NCBI GenBank assembly: GCA_005773145.1
Contig: SXHS01000238.1
Location: forward strand, 1 to 34,660
DNA: 34,660 nucleotides
Source of the DNA: Planctomycetaceae bacterium
GTDB lineage: Bacteria; Planctomycetota; Planctomycetia; Pirellulales; Pirellulaceae
Reading direction: 5' to 3'
Position numbers and translations under genes: made by a program. Of the stretch, positions 34,215 to 34,660 are shown in pieces (position 1 is the stretch's first letter; each line of letters opens with the position of its first letter). The notes below the pieces were generated by a model. That model worked only from the letters and a program-made list of their open reading frames with translations. It made no database searches and was not told the DNA's origin.

Positions 34215-34228
34215 ATACTGCATTATAT
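34213..34228. promoter_or_regulatory. Near-palindromic operator candidate overlapping the -10 box
   Basis: On the minus strand ATATAATGCAGTATAT is self-complementary at 14 of 16 positions, and covers the -10 box and the start codon of the ArsR gene. Position and symmetry suit autoregulation by ArsR. A second, imperfect symmetric element ACAGTTCGGAACCTGT lies in the promoter spacer (34231-34246). Confidence 0.45.
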
Positions 34229-34249
34229 CGACAGGTTCCGAACTGTCAA
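34222..34249 (-). promoter_or_regulatory. Consensus sigma-70 promoter of the ArsR operon
   Basis: TTGACA (34249-34244) and TATAAT (34227-34222) are both perfect hexamers, separated by 16 bases, directly before the ArsR gene. The predicted start of transcription is near 34215. No other promoter candidate in this window matches so well. Confidence 0.8.
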
Positions 34250-34411
34250 TTAGTAGTTCGCCCGATTCCCGAGCGAAACAGCGGTCGACTGGCCGATGGA
34301 TTCGACTTCCGCGCGGGAGGCGGAGCGTCCACCGAGCGTCCAGCGGAGGCAGCGACCGTGCGGGCGGGAGTTTTCGCGTGCGGCCATTGAAGTGAAACGG
34401 AGGCAGCCAGT

Positions 34412-34660
34412 GAAACGGAGGCAGCGACCGTATGGAGGGGGGCTGGGCAGGCAGGGCAATGTCGGCGGATTGGCGTGACTTGCGGCGGCTGGGCGACAGG
34501 CACATGACACGGAGGCTGCCAGCTGAAACAGGTGAGCAGGTGAGAAAGAGGGAGCAGGTGAGAAACGGAGGCAGCGACCGTATGGAGGGGGGCTGGGCAG
34601 GCAGGGCAATGTCGGCGGATTGGCGTGACTTGCGGCGGCTGGGCGACAGGCACATGACAC
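34412..34660 (+). repeat. Direct repeat of 99 identical bases, period 150
   Basis: Bases 34412-34510 are identical to 34562-34660, the last 99 bases of the window; the base before each copy differs. Shorter units recur nearby: CGGAGGCAGCGACCGT at 34344, 34416 and 34566, GAAACGGAGGCAGC at 34394, and an AGCAGGTGAGAAA-type tandem at 34532-34564. The whole 34224-34660 stretch has no gene; frames crossing it are repeat by-products. Confidence 0.9.

Noticed and set aside
34224..34655. N-terminal extension of the ArsR frame
   Set aside because: It crosses the promoter and the direct repeat, and repeats the same residues twice; regulator homology begins only near 34214.
34394..34660. CRISPR array
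   Set aside because: The repeats are 99 bases with a 150-base period and smaller irregular units, not short uniform repeats with distinct spacers.

Overview
The window looks like chromosomal DNA of a planctomycete, probably near the Pirellulales. The evidence is a DUF1598-type protein at the left edge, a secreted protein with an SHD1 (SLA1 homology 1) domain, a small Cys/Gly-rich lipoprotein ending in a 'GPRDFL..NPPSIG' tail, a Ser/Thr kinase carrying zinc ribbons, a tetrahydromethanopterin-type formyltransferase (ftr/fhcD) in a bacterium, and an intergenic array of short GC-rich hairpins. This placement comes from family knowledge and remembered motifs; no search was run. No rRNA, tRNA, CRISPR array or intact transposase gene was seen.

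Layout, left to right. (1) 1-8.3 kb: a DUF1598-like gene open at the left edge, a PhoR-type sensor kinase and a glycerate 2-kinase on the minus strand, a divergent transketolase, and PTS enzyme I. (2) 8.4-11.5 kb: a compact plus-strand fatty-acid-type cluster (FabZ-like hot dog protein, long acyl carrier protein, second FabZ-like protein, KAS II). (3) 11.6-15.2 kb: a small lipoprotein, flotillin-like FloA, a rhomboid protease and a quinone oxidoreductase; the last two overlap by ATGA. (4) 15.2-21.9 kb: a minus-strand run of Nif3-like protein, family 2 glycosyltransferase, an uncharacterised 556-residue protein, ChrA transporter, a secreted double cyclase-fold protein, and a 29-residue very basic ORF. 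(5) 22.0-26.8 kb: hairpin array, zinc-ribbon Ser/Thr kinase, PP2C phosphatase, SHD1 protein and a hypothetical protein. (6) 26.8-29.8 kb: inverted repeat, protoporphyrinogen oxidase, the divergent formyltransferase, and a possible promoter-to-terminator small RNA unit. (7) 29.8-34.66 kb: a TlpA-like lipoprotein, then a sulfide/persulfide-type operon (ArsR regulator, rhodanese, metallo-beta-lactamase-rhodanese fusion, TauE exporter) that looks decayed. The window ends inside a direct repeat.

How the genes may work together: region 1 supplies central carbon and phosphotransfer functions. Region 2 could build or modify an acyl chain on its own carrier. The kinase and phosphatase of region 5 form a likely reversible Ser/Thr phosphorylation pair. 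Region 7 would be a sulfide-responsive detoxification operon, but the hydrolase has lost the part of its domain that carries HxHxDH and the exporter is only an N-terminal remnant; regulator and rhodanese look intact.

No wholly new system is demonstrated. The best leads are the paired FabZ-like proteins with His in one and Tyr in the other at the same catalytic position, the double cyclase protein whose two metal motifs are degenerate in complementary ways, the 29-residue basic ORF, the possible sRNA unit at 29.5-29.8 kb, and the decayed sulfide operon with a consensus promoter overlapping its regulator's start.
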